Shown here in pieces: positions 16,012 through 24,818 of a stretch of 50,383 nucleotides of DNA (position 1 is the stretch's first letter; the number at the start of each line of letters is the position of its first letter). Source of the DNA: Deltaproteobacteria bacterium (GTDB taxonomy: Bacteria; Bdellovibrionota_C; UBA2361; JANWWW01); the NCBI GenBank assembly GCA_025055295.1, contig JANWWW010000004.1, positions 1 through 50,383 of the forward strand. Reading direction: 5' to 3'. The notes below the pieces were generated by a model. That model searched no databases. It saw nothing but the letters and a program-made list of their open reading frames with translations, and was not told the DNA's origin. The position numbers and the translations under genes were made by a program.

Positions 16012-17556
16012 GTGCAAGACGGTTCCATATTCTTGGGACGGTACATCATTATCCGTAAGCTTGGCTCTGGAGCGATTGGGACCGTTTACCTCGTCTGGGA
16101 CCGAGTTTTGGAAATCGAGGTGGCTCTGAAAATTATACCGGCTGCCCAAGACACAGTTGAATTCAAACGTTTTCAAAGAGAGGTACTTTCTGCACGCAAG
16201 GTTAGCTCAAGATATGTTGTCAAAAATTTTGAGTGTGGAGTTACCGACACCCACTTGTTTCTTGTTAACGAATATGTGAAAGGGGGGAGCCTTAGGGAAT
16301 ATCTAAAACAGAAACCCCTGTCATTCGAGGTTAAGCTCGAAATATTCAAAAAAATTATTGAAGGTCTTATTGCTCTCCATGACAAAAACATAATTCACAG
16401 GGACATAAAACTGAGCAACATTCTGTACGATCCTGAAGAGCATATACCTAAGATTGGCGACTTAGGAATTGCAAAAGTCGGAGACTTGATGGCCACGTCT
16501 CAAGCTGATTTTATAGGCTCAGCAACACATATGGCTCCTGAAATATGGAGAGGGGAACAAGTTACAGTAAAAGCTGACATATATTCCCTTGGAGTCTTAG
16601 CTTACGAGCTCTTTGCAGACAGTTTGCCTTTTTCCGCTCAAGACTTGCAGTCAATGATGAGAGCCCACTTACACAGCAAGCCTTACAAACTTTCAGAACT
16701 ATCCGAGGACAAAATCCCGGCTGAATTTGATGAAATAATTTCCGCGTGCCTTGTAAAAACCCCGGAATTGAGGCTATCTGCTGGACAAATTCTTTTAAAG
16801 CTCCAAGCTCTTGACACAATGACTACTATTGCCAGCGATTTTGCTGTAAATCAAACTCCGAAGAAACGTGAAAATCTTGTTTTTTGGAGAAAAAGCGTCA
16901 CGCAAACTTCGGGCACCTTGCCTAACGCAGAAGCAGGCGAACTTATCCATCTTAAAAAAAGCGCTTTGCAGAGCCTTATCATGTTTATTTTTTTACTTGC
17001 CTTTTCCACCGGCCTGCCGAATCTGCTTTTCTTTTTCAGATCAACCGAGTTTGCGAAGCTTGTCCCAGGATTAGCTGTTTTGGCTTTGATTTTAGTACTT
17101 TGGTTTTTTGGAACCTGGCTCCTAAGAAAAAATAAAACAGTTAGGCTTGCATATGCTTTTTTGGTTTTGCTCTTTGGACTTCCGGTTCTTAAAAGCGCTT
17201 TCAGTGTTGAAATTTACTCAACGGACTCTGAAAGCTATCTTTATGTAACCAAATCCCTGACACTCGCTTTTGTGGAAGAGTTTTTTTCATATTTTTCTGC
17301 GTCAACCATCGAAAACTTAAATCCGTCTTTTTTGCTGCTTTTTTGTGGGTTTCTAATTGGTGGTTTTTTTGTTGAAAATCGGATTACTTTTTTGGCTTGT
17401 TTCGTGATACTCATGGTTATTTTTGTGGTTTTTTTGAATGTTGCTGCTTTGTATACAAATCTGCCGGTTTACTTAACCGGTATTACTTCCATTACGTATA
17501 TGCTTTTTGCGTTAAGACTGTCAGTGAGTTTTGCAACGCATAGAATGTTAAATTAA
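16012..17556 (+). CDS. Membrane serine/threonine protein kinase (Hanks type)
   Basis: Residues 1-265 form a complete eukaryotic-like kinase domain. It has the glycine loop LGSGAIGTVYLVWD (17-30), catalytic Lys40 in VALK, Glu57, HRDIKLSNIL with Asp131, DLG at 150-152 in place of DFG, and APE at 175-177. After a short linker come about six hydrophobic helices (from about residue 325 to the end), so the kinase is cytoplasmic with a polytopic membrane C-terminus. That differs from the PASTA kinases with one helix. No extracellular sensor domain is visible. The start is GTG 16012 without a clear Shine-Dalgarno. Targets are unknown; the divergent neighbour is the UbiA-Mrp operon. Confidence 0.9.
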   Translation: MQDGSIFLGRYIIIRKLGSGAIGTVYLVWDRVLEIEVALKIIPAAQDTVEFKRFQREVLSARKVSSRYVVKNFECGVTDTHLFLVNEYVKGGSLREYLKQKPLSFEVKLEIFKKIIEGLIALHDKNIIHRDIKLSNILYDPEEHIPKIGDLGIAKVGDLMATSQADFIGSATHMAPEIWRGEQVTVKADIYSLGVLAYELFADSLPFSAQDLQSMMRAHLHSKPYKLSELSEDKIPAEFDEIISACLVKTPELRLSAGQILLKLQALDTMTTIASDFAVNQTPKKRENLVFWRKSVTQTSGTLPNAEAGELIHLKKSALQSLIMFIFLLAFSTGLPNLLFFFRSTEFAKLVPGLAVLALILVLWFFGTWLLRKNKTVRLAYAFLVLLFGLPVLKSAFSVEIYSTDSESYLYVTKSLTLAFVEEFFSYFSASTIENLNPSFLLLFCGFLIGGFFVENRITFLACFVILMVIFVVFLNVAALYTNLPVYLTGITSITYMLFALRLSVSFATHRMLN

Positions 17557-17629
17557 AAACCGTTTTAAATATTTATAAGTCGCTAATATCTAGCAATTTA
17601 ATGAAAGCGCTCGGTAAAATACTAAGTGG

Positions 17630-17703
<74 letters not shown>

Positions 17704-17722
17704 AACTTAAAACTTTTAGATC

Positions 17723-18073
17723 ATGCTGGGAACGGTACTTGTCTATGCTGGAGCGACTGCCTTAGTTTTCGTTGGTATCATAATTTTAAGTACCGTAATA
17801 GGACCGAAGTTCAGAACACCAACAAAAGAAAAGCCTTTTGAATGTGGTAGCATAAGTCTAGACTCAATTGAAACAATAAAGGTCCCGCTTTCTTTTTATG
17901 ATGTTGCGTTGGCGTTCCTCGTTTTCGATGTTGAGATTCTTTTTCTTTTTCCCTTGGCATGGACATGGTTTGAAGGGAATGCATTAGGAGGAGTTTTATT
18001 TCTCTTATTTTTGTTTATTTTGAGCTTAGGGCTTATTTTTGAAATAAAACAGTCCCGGTTTTTCGTTTATTGA
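17723..18073 (+). CDS. nuoA: NADH-quinone oxidoreductase subunit A
   Basis: NuoA is a small membrane subunit at the quinone-site end of complex I. The 116 residues show three membrane helices and the family signature: PFECGSISLDS in the first loop (the quinone-site Cys loop) and FYDVALAFLVFDVEILFLFPLAW in helix 2. It lies 19 bp after tRNA-Arg and its TGA is immediately followed by the metG ATG. No other nuo gene is in the window, so the rest of complex I must lie elsewhere. Confidence 0.93.
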   Translation: MLGTVLVYAGATALVFVGIIILSTVIGPKFRTPTKEKPFECGSISLDSIETIKVPLSFYDVALAFLVFDVEILFLFPLAWTWFEGNALGGVLFLLFLFILSLGLIFEIKQSRFFVY

Positions 18074-19753
18074 ATGGAACTGCCTTACTACGATTTTTTC
18101 GAAAGCTCCCCCGAAACTAATCAAGATAACGGCGACGAGGTTCGCGTTATCTTCGTTGCATGGCCTTACATGAATGGCAAACTGCATGTTGGTCATTTGG
18201 CGGGTTACCTTATTCCTGCTGATGTGATCGCGCGCGCGTTTAGAATGAGAAGGTTTAAAACCTTAATGGTCTCGGGCTCTGATTGTTACGGAACCCCTAT
18301 TCTTTTAACTGCCTTCAAGGAAAAAGTCACGCCATGGGAGGTAGTTTCGTTTTATCATGAGGAGGCTTTAAAACTATTCAGGCTTTTAAAATTGACTTTC
18401 GACAATTATACGGCTACAGTCAACAAAACTCATCATGAAGTTGTCAAGTGGTTTTTCGTGGAAATACTTAGGAACGGTTTTTTCGAAAAAGGGAAAGATA
18501 GGCAATTCTTCTCTCCCTCGCTTAGCCGGTTTGTCCCCGATAGATTCGTAATTGGCGAGTGTCCTTATTGTAAGGCTAAAGAAATCAAATCTGATCAATG
18601 CGAAGAATGTTCCGCTGTGCTGCTTCCCGAACAGGTCATTAATCCGGTATCAATTTTTGACAACAAGCCGGTAGAACTAAGAGAGTCAGAGCATTATTTC
18701 CTTGCTTGGCCTAAATTACAGAGCGAAATTCAAAATTATTTTGAATTACACAGGAGTTTGTGGCGACCGTGGGTTGTTTCTGAAACTGAAAAATGGCTCA
18801 GAGAAGGATTAAAAAAAAGAGCCGTAACCCGTGATCTTGACTGGGGCATTGAGATTCCTGTTGATAAAATTGACGAAAGTTTGCGGTTGGCGGATATCCA
18901 CAAAAAGAGAATTTATGTTTGGTTTGAGGCAGTCACAGGTTATTATTCCTCAACCGTTGAGTACTGTTTGAGAAAAGGTTTGGAAGTTGACAGATTTTGG
19001 AAGAACCCAAAAGCGAGGCATTATTATTTTATGGGAAAAGACAACTTACCTTTCCATACGATTTTTTGGCCAGGTCAACTGATTGCGACACGTAAGGACT
19101 TTTTGCTTCCTTATTTCCCCGCGATCAACCAGTACCTGTTATTTGGCACGGATAAGTTTTCGAAGAGCAAAGGGCGAATAGTAGACAGCTACGATTTTAC
19201 TAATAAATACGGCACGGATTATGTCAGATTTTATTTTTCGGCTTTTGCTCCAGAAGCCTCTGATTTCAGTTTTTCGGAAGAACACTTTAAGGAACAATGT
19301 AATAGCCTTTTAGTGGATAAAGTCGGCAACTTTGTGAGCAGAGTATCAAAACTAGCAGGGTTAGATTTCAGACCTATCCTGTCTTTTGAGGCATTTTTAG
19401 ACTTCGAACCCTTCTTAAAAAAATACATCGAAGCGACAGACAAAGCGTCAACTCGGGAGCTCTGTCAGGCAATACTGGATTTCGCTGATTTTCTGAACAA
19501 AGATTTTACCGATAAGCGCCCTTGGTCATTTGAGCGCGGTTCGCACACTTTTCAAGTTCTAATGAGTAAATATACGGGTTCAATAATTCTTCTGTTAAAC
19601 ATTTTAAAGCCGGTAATTCCAGGTGCCATTTCTAGGGCAGAGAAACAGTTTAATTTAAACTTGACTTACTTGATAGATTCAAAAGAACTTTTCGAAAAAG
19701 AATTATCTAGCTTTAAAATTAATGCGCTTGCTAACATGTTTGAAAAAATTTGA
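18074..19753 (+). CDS. metG: Methionyl-tRNA synthetase
   Basis: MetRS charges initiator and elongator tRNA-Met. The 559 residues contain the HIGH-type signature HVGHLAGY (38-45) and a four-cysteine zinc knuckle (C163xxC166, C176xxC179). The KMSKS loop has the form KFSKS (361-365), followed by the helical anticodon-binding domain. AWPYMNGKLHVGH plus KFSKS is closer to the archaeal-like MetRS type than to the classic bacterial KMSKS form. The C-terminal dimerisation domain found in longer MetRS is absent. It starts directly at the nuoA stop (TGAATG), so translation is coupled. Confidence 0.95.
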   Translation: MELPYYDFFESSPETNQDNGDEVRVIFVAWPYMNGKLHVGHLAGYLIPADVIARAFRMRRFKTLMVSGSDCYGTPILLTAFKEKVTPWEVVSFYHEEALKLFRLLKLTFDNYTATVNKTHHEVVKWFFVEILRNGFFEKGKDRQFFSPSLSRFVPDRFVIGECPYCKAKEIKSDQCEECSAVLLPEQVINPVSIFDNKPVELRESEHYFLAWPKLQSEIQNYFELHRSLWRPWVVSETEKWLREGLKKRAVTRDLDWGIEIPVDKIDESLRLADIHKKRIYVWFEAVTGYYSSTVEYCLRKGLEVDRFWKNPKARHYYFMGKDNLPFHTIFWPGQLIATRKDFLLPYFPAINQYLLFGTDKFSKSKGRIVDSYDFTNKYGTDYVRFYFSAFAPEASDFSFSEEHFKEQCNSLLVDKVGNFVSRVSKLAGLDFRPILSFEAFLDFEPFLKKYIEATDKASTRELCQAILDFADFLNKDFTDKRPWSFERGSHTFQVLMSKYTGSIILLLNILKPVIPGAISRAEKQFNLNLTYLIDSKELFEKELSSFKINALANMFEKI

Positions 19754-20259
19754 TCAAGGTTGTTAAATTGGATGATGGTCGAAGACAGCTAACCTGTTTA
19801 CTGTTCGCTCTCGTAACTGGAAAAAATTTCTGTTTTCAGAAGGTTGGAGCTTAAAGCCCTCGAAATTTTATGGGATCATTAAAAAGGAAAGTTTTAAAGG
19901 AAATCGTAAGAGGGCCGTCAGAGTGTAAAGTTGAAAAAGGCTTTTTATCCTCTTCATGAAGCATAAAAGACTTGCCAGAAAACCAAGTTTTAAAACAAAA
20001 TCATAAAAATTTAACGTTTATATGAGATAGTATATATGGTCTTTTTGTAAAATTTTTTAAAAAGTTGAGCTCTTTCACGCTATTAATTTTTCTAAGCCCA
20101 TAGGTAATTTGTCACATAGCTCTTTTATCGGTCACCTTAGGTTAGTTGTTTATGGCTATTTTGAACCTTGGCTGATTGTGGTCGTAGCTTGAGGCTTGAC
20201 AGGCTTGTTAACTGGGAACAAAAATTGCTGAGTTATCGATCAAAGGAAAAAATTTCTCA
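19754..20259. other. Gene-free stretch before fliD
   Basis: About 500 bp of AT-rich DNA without a supported gene. A TTGACA hexamer at 20196-20201 has no matching -10. I found no sigma28 or sigma54 promoter in the expected place for fliD, and no IS or tRNA sequence. Confidence 0.5.
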
Positions 20260-21750
20260 ATGCCGATAGCGACATTTTCAGGGTTGGCGTCCGGGATAGA
20301 CTCAGCGTCTTTGATTCAGGCTCTGATTGATGAAAGAAAAAAAGTAAAACTCAAGCCCCTTCAAAGAGATTTAGCGGAAGTCAATGCTGCTAGCTCAAAG
20401 TTGACAGAGTTAAAAGGTTTAGCTCAAAAGCTAGCCGAAAAAGCAAGAGTTTTTAGCCCCGTATATGGAGGTCCGCTTTACAAAAAAGCAACCACTTCAA
20501 ACGACCAAATTGCAACCGCAACAGCCACATCTAATGCGGTTAATGGCACTTATTCCTTGAACATAACACAATTGGCGAAAACATCCTCCGTCACTTTTAA
20601 TCAGTCCTACAGTTCTGCCAACAGCCCTTTAGTTGCCGGCATAAATGACTCTCTCCCAGCTGCAGATCGGACCCTTACGATTACCTATGGACAAGGCTCA
20701 AGTCAGGTTACGAAAAATTTTGTTCTGACGTCTTCCACAACAGTTCAACAGTTTATCGACGACTTTAACACTCAGTTTAGCGGGGTCGCAAGCGCTTTGC
20801 TAATCAATGTTGGGACATCAAGCAACCCTGATTACCGAGTCTTGCTTAAAAGCGCCAAACAGGGAACGCAAGAAGGATTTGTAGACTTCTCGGTTTCAAC
20901 CACACCTGACCCGATTTTAAACAGCTGGGTCATGAACAAAACAGTCGATCAGGCTCAGAATTTAAACATGACGATTTCCGGAATTACTGGGACAATAGTA
21001 AAAACGTCAAACACTTTTTCGGATTTGATACCCGGTGTCACCTTCACAATTAAACAAACAGGCTCCGCAGAAATTACTGTCGACCTGGACCAGACTGACA
21101 TGATTAACAAGTTACAGGCTTTTGTCGACGCGTACAATGATGTGGTTCGATTTGTAAGAAAAGAGAATAAAACTACGGTTGTAACAAACTCTAAAGGAGA
21201 GTCTGATCCAAAGTTTGGCTCTTTGACGAAAGTAAGGGTGGATGATGGGTTTATCGAGCAGCTACGGCAAAAACTCACAAGCTTAAACGCATACTCTGGA
21301 ACACCACCTCCTACTGCAAAAGTTTTTAAACTGCCGGACATAGGGATTTCAACTCAGGGTAAGGATGAAACTGGCGCATTTGACGGAACTTTAGTGTTTA
21401 CAAGCAGCGGTTCAACCACATCAAGTTTCACCAAAGCCTTGCAGGATGATCTTCAGGGGGTGATAAACCTGTTGACGAATCTTGGAAACGAACTCGGAAC
21501 CACAACCGGCTTGATTGAAGAATATACTGCTTACAACAAACTTTTTGACACAAGCCTTAACAGCCTTGGTCAACAAAAGAAAGACATAGAGTCAAAAATT
21601 TCCGAGGCGGAAAAGGCCCTTCAGGCGGAAGAAGCCACACTCACCCAGACTTTTGCTCGGCTCGAAAGCACAATTGGAAGATTGCGGAGCCTACAAACTA
21701 ATTTAGCTCAGGCACTCGCAACATTGCCAAGGTTTGATAATGGGAGATAG
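20260..21750 (+). CDS. fliD: Flagellar hook-associated protein 2 (filament cap)
   Basis: FliD caps the growing flagellar filament and guides flagellin assembly. The N-terminus ATFSGLASGIDSASLIQALID is the canonical FliD opening (SGLxSGxDxxxLIxxLm). Residues 20-60 form the D0/D1 coiled coil, the middle is Ser/Thr-rich beta domain (SVTFNQSYSS, ITYGQGSSQ), and the C-terminus returns to a coiled coil with a long amphipathic helix from SKISEAEKALQAEEATL. At 496 residues it is of normal length. AAAGGA lies 11 bp before the ATG. No fliS or flagellin gene is adjacent, so fliD stands alone with about 500 bp gaps on both sides. Confidence 0.95.
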   Translation: MPIATFSGLASGIDSASLIQALIDERKKVKLKPLQRDLAEVNAASSKLTELKGLAQKLAEKARVFSPVYGGPLYKKATTSNDQIATATATSNAVNGTYSLNITQLAKTSSVTFNQSYSSANSPLVAGINDSLPAADRTLTITYGQGSSQVTKNFVLTSSTTVQQFIDDFNTQFSGVASALLINVGTSSNPDYRVLLKSAKQGTQEGFVDFSVSTTPDPILNSWVMNKTVDQAQNLNMTISGITGTIVKTSNTFSDLIPGVTFTIKQTGSAEITVDLDQTDMINKLQAFVDAYNDVVRFVRKENKTTVVTNSKGESDPKFGSLTKVRVDDGFIEQLRQKLTSLNAYSGTPPPTAKVFKLPDIGISTQGKDETGAFDGTLVFTSSGSTTSSFTKALQDDLQGVINLLTNLGNELGTTTGLIEEYTAYNKLFDTSLNSLGQQKKDIESKISEAEKALQAEEATLTQTFARLESTIGRLRSLQTNLAQALATLPRFDNGR

Positions 21751-22263
21751 GTGTCAGAACGAATAAAAGTTTGATCAGTGGCTTCGATTTCGGAGGAGCT
21801 TTTCAGCAAAATAGAATTTAACTTTAATTGATCTGTAAAGTGTTAGCCTCTGATACACTTCAAGTAGCTTTTATCATAACGCCCTCAAATAAGTACTTAG
21901 GCTTCCAGAAATTATTAATAGCAGTAATTATTAATGAATGAAGCCAAAAAATCTCTACCGTATACCAACCCTTCACTTTCTTTGAGTAATACTAGGGTTG
22001 CCGAGCCTTTCCAGTCTTTAATTGTAGCCAGACGTCTAGTATAGAATACTCCAAGCAAATGTCGTGTTAATCATTAAATTCCTTACTGTTGGCATCCTTA
22101 ATTTGAAGTCCAGTAGCTCCTCCGACTGACTATCAAAGTAAGTTTGGGTAATTTTTGGTTATGTCGCTAAGGAAGCGACAAAAACACATGCACAAACAGT
22201 GTTTACATACTTGGCTCTTCGATTAAAATTCTGCCCTCTTTTCGTGACCTAAAGTCTTTTTAT
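21751..22263. other. Gene-free stretch between fliD and gatB
   Basis: About 510 bp where the convergent fliD and gatB end. It holds the small hairpin at 22162-22180 but no reading frame or IS fragment that I can support. Confidence 0.5.
22162..22180. repeat. 7-bp hairpin, possible transcript end
   Basis: TGTCGCT-AAGGA-AGCGACA is a perfect 7-bp stem with a 5-nt loop, lying in the 3' region shared by fliD and gatB. An A-run follows on the plus strand, so it is not a standard intrinsic terminator in either direction. It could still stabilise or end a transcript. Confidence 0.35.
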
Positions 22264-23727
22264 TTATTCGGATTTGATGCCAAGCTTCATCTCTACGGAT
22301 TTTCTTGCTATCTTCGGGTCAATATTGGAAGATTTGGCAAGAACTTGTCCTGTCAGAAAACCAATCTTTTTTTTAACATGTGTTTTGGTTTTATCCTCTT
22401 CACTCAAAATTTCTTTGACAACGTCAGGAAAGCTCTTTAGAACTTCGTCTACAATTGAGTGTACTTTTTCTTCAGAGCTTGCTATGAGCAAATTTTCGGA
22501 AGAAATCGTATGCTCAATATCGAGAGTCGGGTCTCTTAACAATCTTTCAAGAAGGTTTTTTACAGACCTTGAAGAAATTTTGTTGTTTTGATAGTGCAAA
22601 AGTAGATTGGTTAGCTTTTCAACTGGAAAGGGCAAGTCGGACGACTCTAGACCTCTTTCTTTTATTAAACCTTGTATATCGTTAACAAGAAAATTAACGG
22701 CTACTTTTGGCGCAACACCTCTTGAAATTAGGTGGTTCAACAGAGTTGTGTACCTTCTGTCATAACTGACAATTATCGCGTCATCGGGCGACACAGCCCA
22801 ATTTTGAGTTAAATTTAGGAAAGTTTGAGTTGGTAGTATAGGTAACTTTTCCCGTAGACCGTCTACAAATGCGGAAGAAAGCCGTAGAGGAGGCAGGTCT
22901 GGGTCTGGCATGTAACGGTAATCGCTAAGTTCCTCTTTTCGTCTCAAGCTGTATGTTGTTCCAGTCTCTGGATTAAATCCCCTCGTCTCCCTTAAAACAT
23001 CTCGTCCTTCCCTTACTTCTTTTATTTGTCTTGCGATTTCATAATTGATGGCCTGAGTCAAAAATTTAAAAGAATTCAAATTTTTAATTTCAACCCTGGT
23101 ACCCAAAACTAGCGAGTCCCTTGGCCTGATGCTAACATTTACGTCACATCTTAAAGAACCTTGCTCAAGGTTTGCCTCTGAAATGTTCAAATACTTTGCG
23201 AGGTTTCTAAAAAATTTTACAAATTCAGCGGCTTCCTCCGATGACTTGAAACACGGGTCGGTGACTACCTCAACCAAAGGAATTCCTGCCCGGTTTAAAT
23301 CAACAAGAGATTTATTAAGATATTTGTCATGAATGCTTTTGCCGGCATCTTCTTCCAGTTGAATTGATTTTATTGGCACTTGCTTGATTCGGCCATTGAG
23401 CGGAAAAGAGAATACTCCTAGAACCGCAAAAGGTCTGTAGAACTGGGTAATCTGATATCCTTTTGGAAGATCAGGATAAAAATAATGTTTTCTATCAAAT
23501 GTTGATATTTCATTAATCTGGCAAGCTAGAGCTAAGGCAAGCGTTACTGCTTTTTCAACTGGTTCCCTGTTTAAAACCGGCAAGACTCCAGGAAGCCCAA
23601 ACGTGTAAAAATCCACGTTCACGTTCGGTTGATCTGTAAATCTATTCTCCGCTCGACAAAACAACTTCGCTCTAGAGTTCAGCTGCAGATGAATTTCAAG
23701 TCCTATTACAGGCTCGAACTCCGACAT
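22264..23727 (-). CDS. gatB: Asp/Glu-tRNA(Asn/Gln) amidotransferase subunit B
   Basis: GatB is the kinase/tRNA-binding subunit of GatCAB, which converts Glu-tRNA(Gln) and Asp-tRNA(Asn) to the amide forms. The N-terminus FEPVIGLEIHLQLNSRAKLFC is diagnostic, with KHYFYPDLPKGYQITQF, EEDAGKSIHD and VDLNRAGIPLVEVV following. The C-terminal YqeY-like tail domain is also present (GFLTGQVLAKSS). Length (487) is normal. It is third in a leftward set after two small orphans, joined to the second by a TAATG overlap. gatA and gatC are not in the window. Confidence 0.97.
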   Translation of the reverse strand: MSEFEPVIGLEIHLQLNSRAKLFCRAENRFTDQPNVNVDFYTFGLPGVLPVLNREPVEKAVTLALALACQINEISTFDRKHYFYPDLPKGYQITQFYRPFAVLGVFSFPLNGRIKQVPIKSIQLEEDAGKSIHDKYLNKSLVDLNRAGIPLVEVVTDPCFKSSEEAAEFVKFFRNLAKYLNISEANLEQGSLRCDVNVSIRPRDSLVLGTRVEIKNLNSFKFLTQAINYEIARQIKEVREGRDVLRETRGFNPETGTTYSLRRKEELSDYRYMPDPDLPPLRLSSAFVDGLREKLPILPTQTFLNLTQNWAVSPDDAIIVSYDRRYTTLLNHLISRGVAPKVAVNFLVNDIQGLIKERGLESSDLPFPVEKLTNLLLHYQNNKISSRSVKNLLERLLRDPTLDIEHTISSENLLIASSEEKVHSIVDEVLKSFPDVVKEILSEEDKTKTHVKKKIGFLTGQVLAKSSNIDPKIARKSVEMKLGIKSE

Positions 23728-23993
23728 TAAAATTCGTCAGGGCTAACTTCTGTATCTTCAGTGAACCCGTACAGTGTCCAATAGAAATAATCTTCTTTCG
23801 GTTCGATTACGATAATCCAACCTTTCTTTGGAGTGTCTTGTTGGGCATTACTATAAAGCTTTAAAACTCGTCCGTCAGTTATCTTTACAATGTCAAAACC
23901 CTCTAAGCGCTGACTCCAGTTAAAAGGTCTTCTGTGAGAAGCATACCTGCTTGATATTACTTCCTCCACAATAACCTCTTCCTTTCCAACCAT
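23727..23993 (-). CDS. Small orphan protein directly upstream of gatB
   Basis: This 88-residue protein is beta-rich (VEEVISSRYASHRRPFNW, GWIIVIEPKEDYFYWTLYGF) with an acidic tail; no signal, membrane or metal motif is seen. It sits between an orphan of 130 residues (4-bp gap) and gatB (1-bp TAATG overlap), so it is in the same operon and probably translated with GatB. I do not recognise the family. It is not GatC, which is helical and has a different pattern. Confidence 0.7.
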   Translation of the reverse strand: MVGKEEVIVEEVISSRYASHRRPFNWSQRLEGFDIVKITDGRVLKLYSNAQQDTPKKGWIIVIEPKEDYFYWTLYGFTEDTEVSPDEF

Positions 23994-23997
23994 CTCG

Positions 23998-24390
23998 CTA
24001 TTGTTTTTTAGCCGTTGTTTTCGGATTGAGAGTAGCTATTTCGATCGCAGTGAAGTATGGGCTGGCTCCATACTTTAGATCCCGGATCAACTCAGCAGCG
24101 TCTTTTGTTTCGACCAAACTCCACAGAATCTGAGGCTCGCCTTTGGGTCCCGTCTCTTCTATGGAAATAGGCACTAAAAAAAAACACCCTAAAACCGCTT
24201 CGCTTTTCGAGGCTAGCCTGTAAACACTAACTGGTATTCCTTTCTGATCCGCTAACAGTTGAGCGTTTTGGACCAATTGATCCTTGTCTTTTGATATAGT
24301 CCACTGATTTTTACCCCCGGCTGGGCATGCGAAGAACTCACGTCCGAACTCAAGGGATCTTTCAAGATCATAAAGCCAATCGATCGACAT
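23998..24390 (-). CDS. Orphan protein, first gene of the gatB group
   Basis: This 130-residue protein looks soluble and mixed alpha/beta. Landmarks are REFFACPAGGKNQW near the start, GIPVSVYRLASKSEAVLGCFFLVPI in the middle and a short basic tail. There is no signal peptide or catalytic motif I can name. It begins 4 bp before the 88-residue orphan on the same strand, and the two precede gatB. A housekeeping role is possible from the company it keeps, but this is inference. Confidence 0.7.
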   Translation of the reverse strand: MSIDWLYDLERSLEFGREFFACPAGGKNQWTISKDKDQLVQNAQLLADQKGIPVSVYRLASKSEAVLGCFFLVPISIEETGPKGEPQILWSLVETKDAAELIRDLKYGASPYFTAIEIATLNPKTTAKKQ

Positions 24391-24818
24391 CTTGCTTAAC
24401 GATTATACTATGGTGAAGCTTTGTTTTATATGCTTGGTTTTCTGTTTAATGTCTTTTTCAGATGCCGTTTGCGTATGAGCACGGCTAAAATTTTTAATAT
24501 TTTTCAATCAAACCAAATAGCTTGTTTATGCCTATTTTTTGACTTTGCTAGGATTTCATCAAAGGATCCTTATAGCGACAGTCAAACATAAATTAGACCT
24601 ACACTGTTGATTTCAAAGTCGCCAAAATTGTTTCTTCCGGTGTGATCCATACGTCTTTGCTTAAAAGACATTTTTAGTCGAAAGTAATTGTTAAACCTGA
24701 AACCTTAAGTAGAAACTGTGAATAGTACAAAAGGACCATGCAAAAACCTTTGTTTTTACAGTCAATAGATATGTCTAAACGCCAACATGGAAAATGTCTG
24801 ATATGGCCGATGAATGCT
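24391..24818. other. Gene-free stretch
   Basis: About 430 bp without a supported gene. It must include the promoter of the gatB group (reading left) near 24391-24450, but no clear hexamers stand out. Confidence 0.45.

Noticed and set aside
16012-16176. N-terminal extension of the UbiA ORF to 16176
   Set aside because: It would overlap the kinase start, and the HAD motif begins properly at ATG 15960.
20260-20275. GCCGATA resembling a sigma28 -10 element
   Set aside because: It is inside the first codons of fliD and lacks the TAAA element at the right distance.
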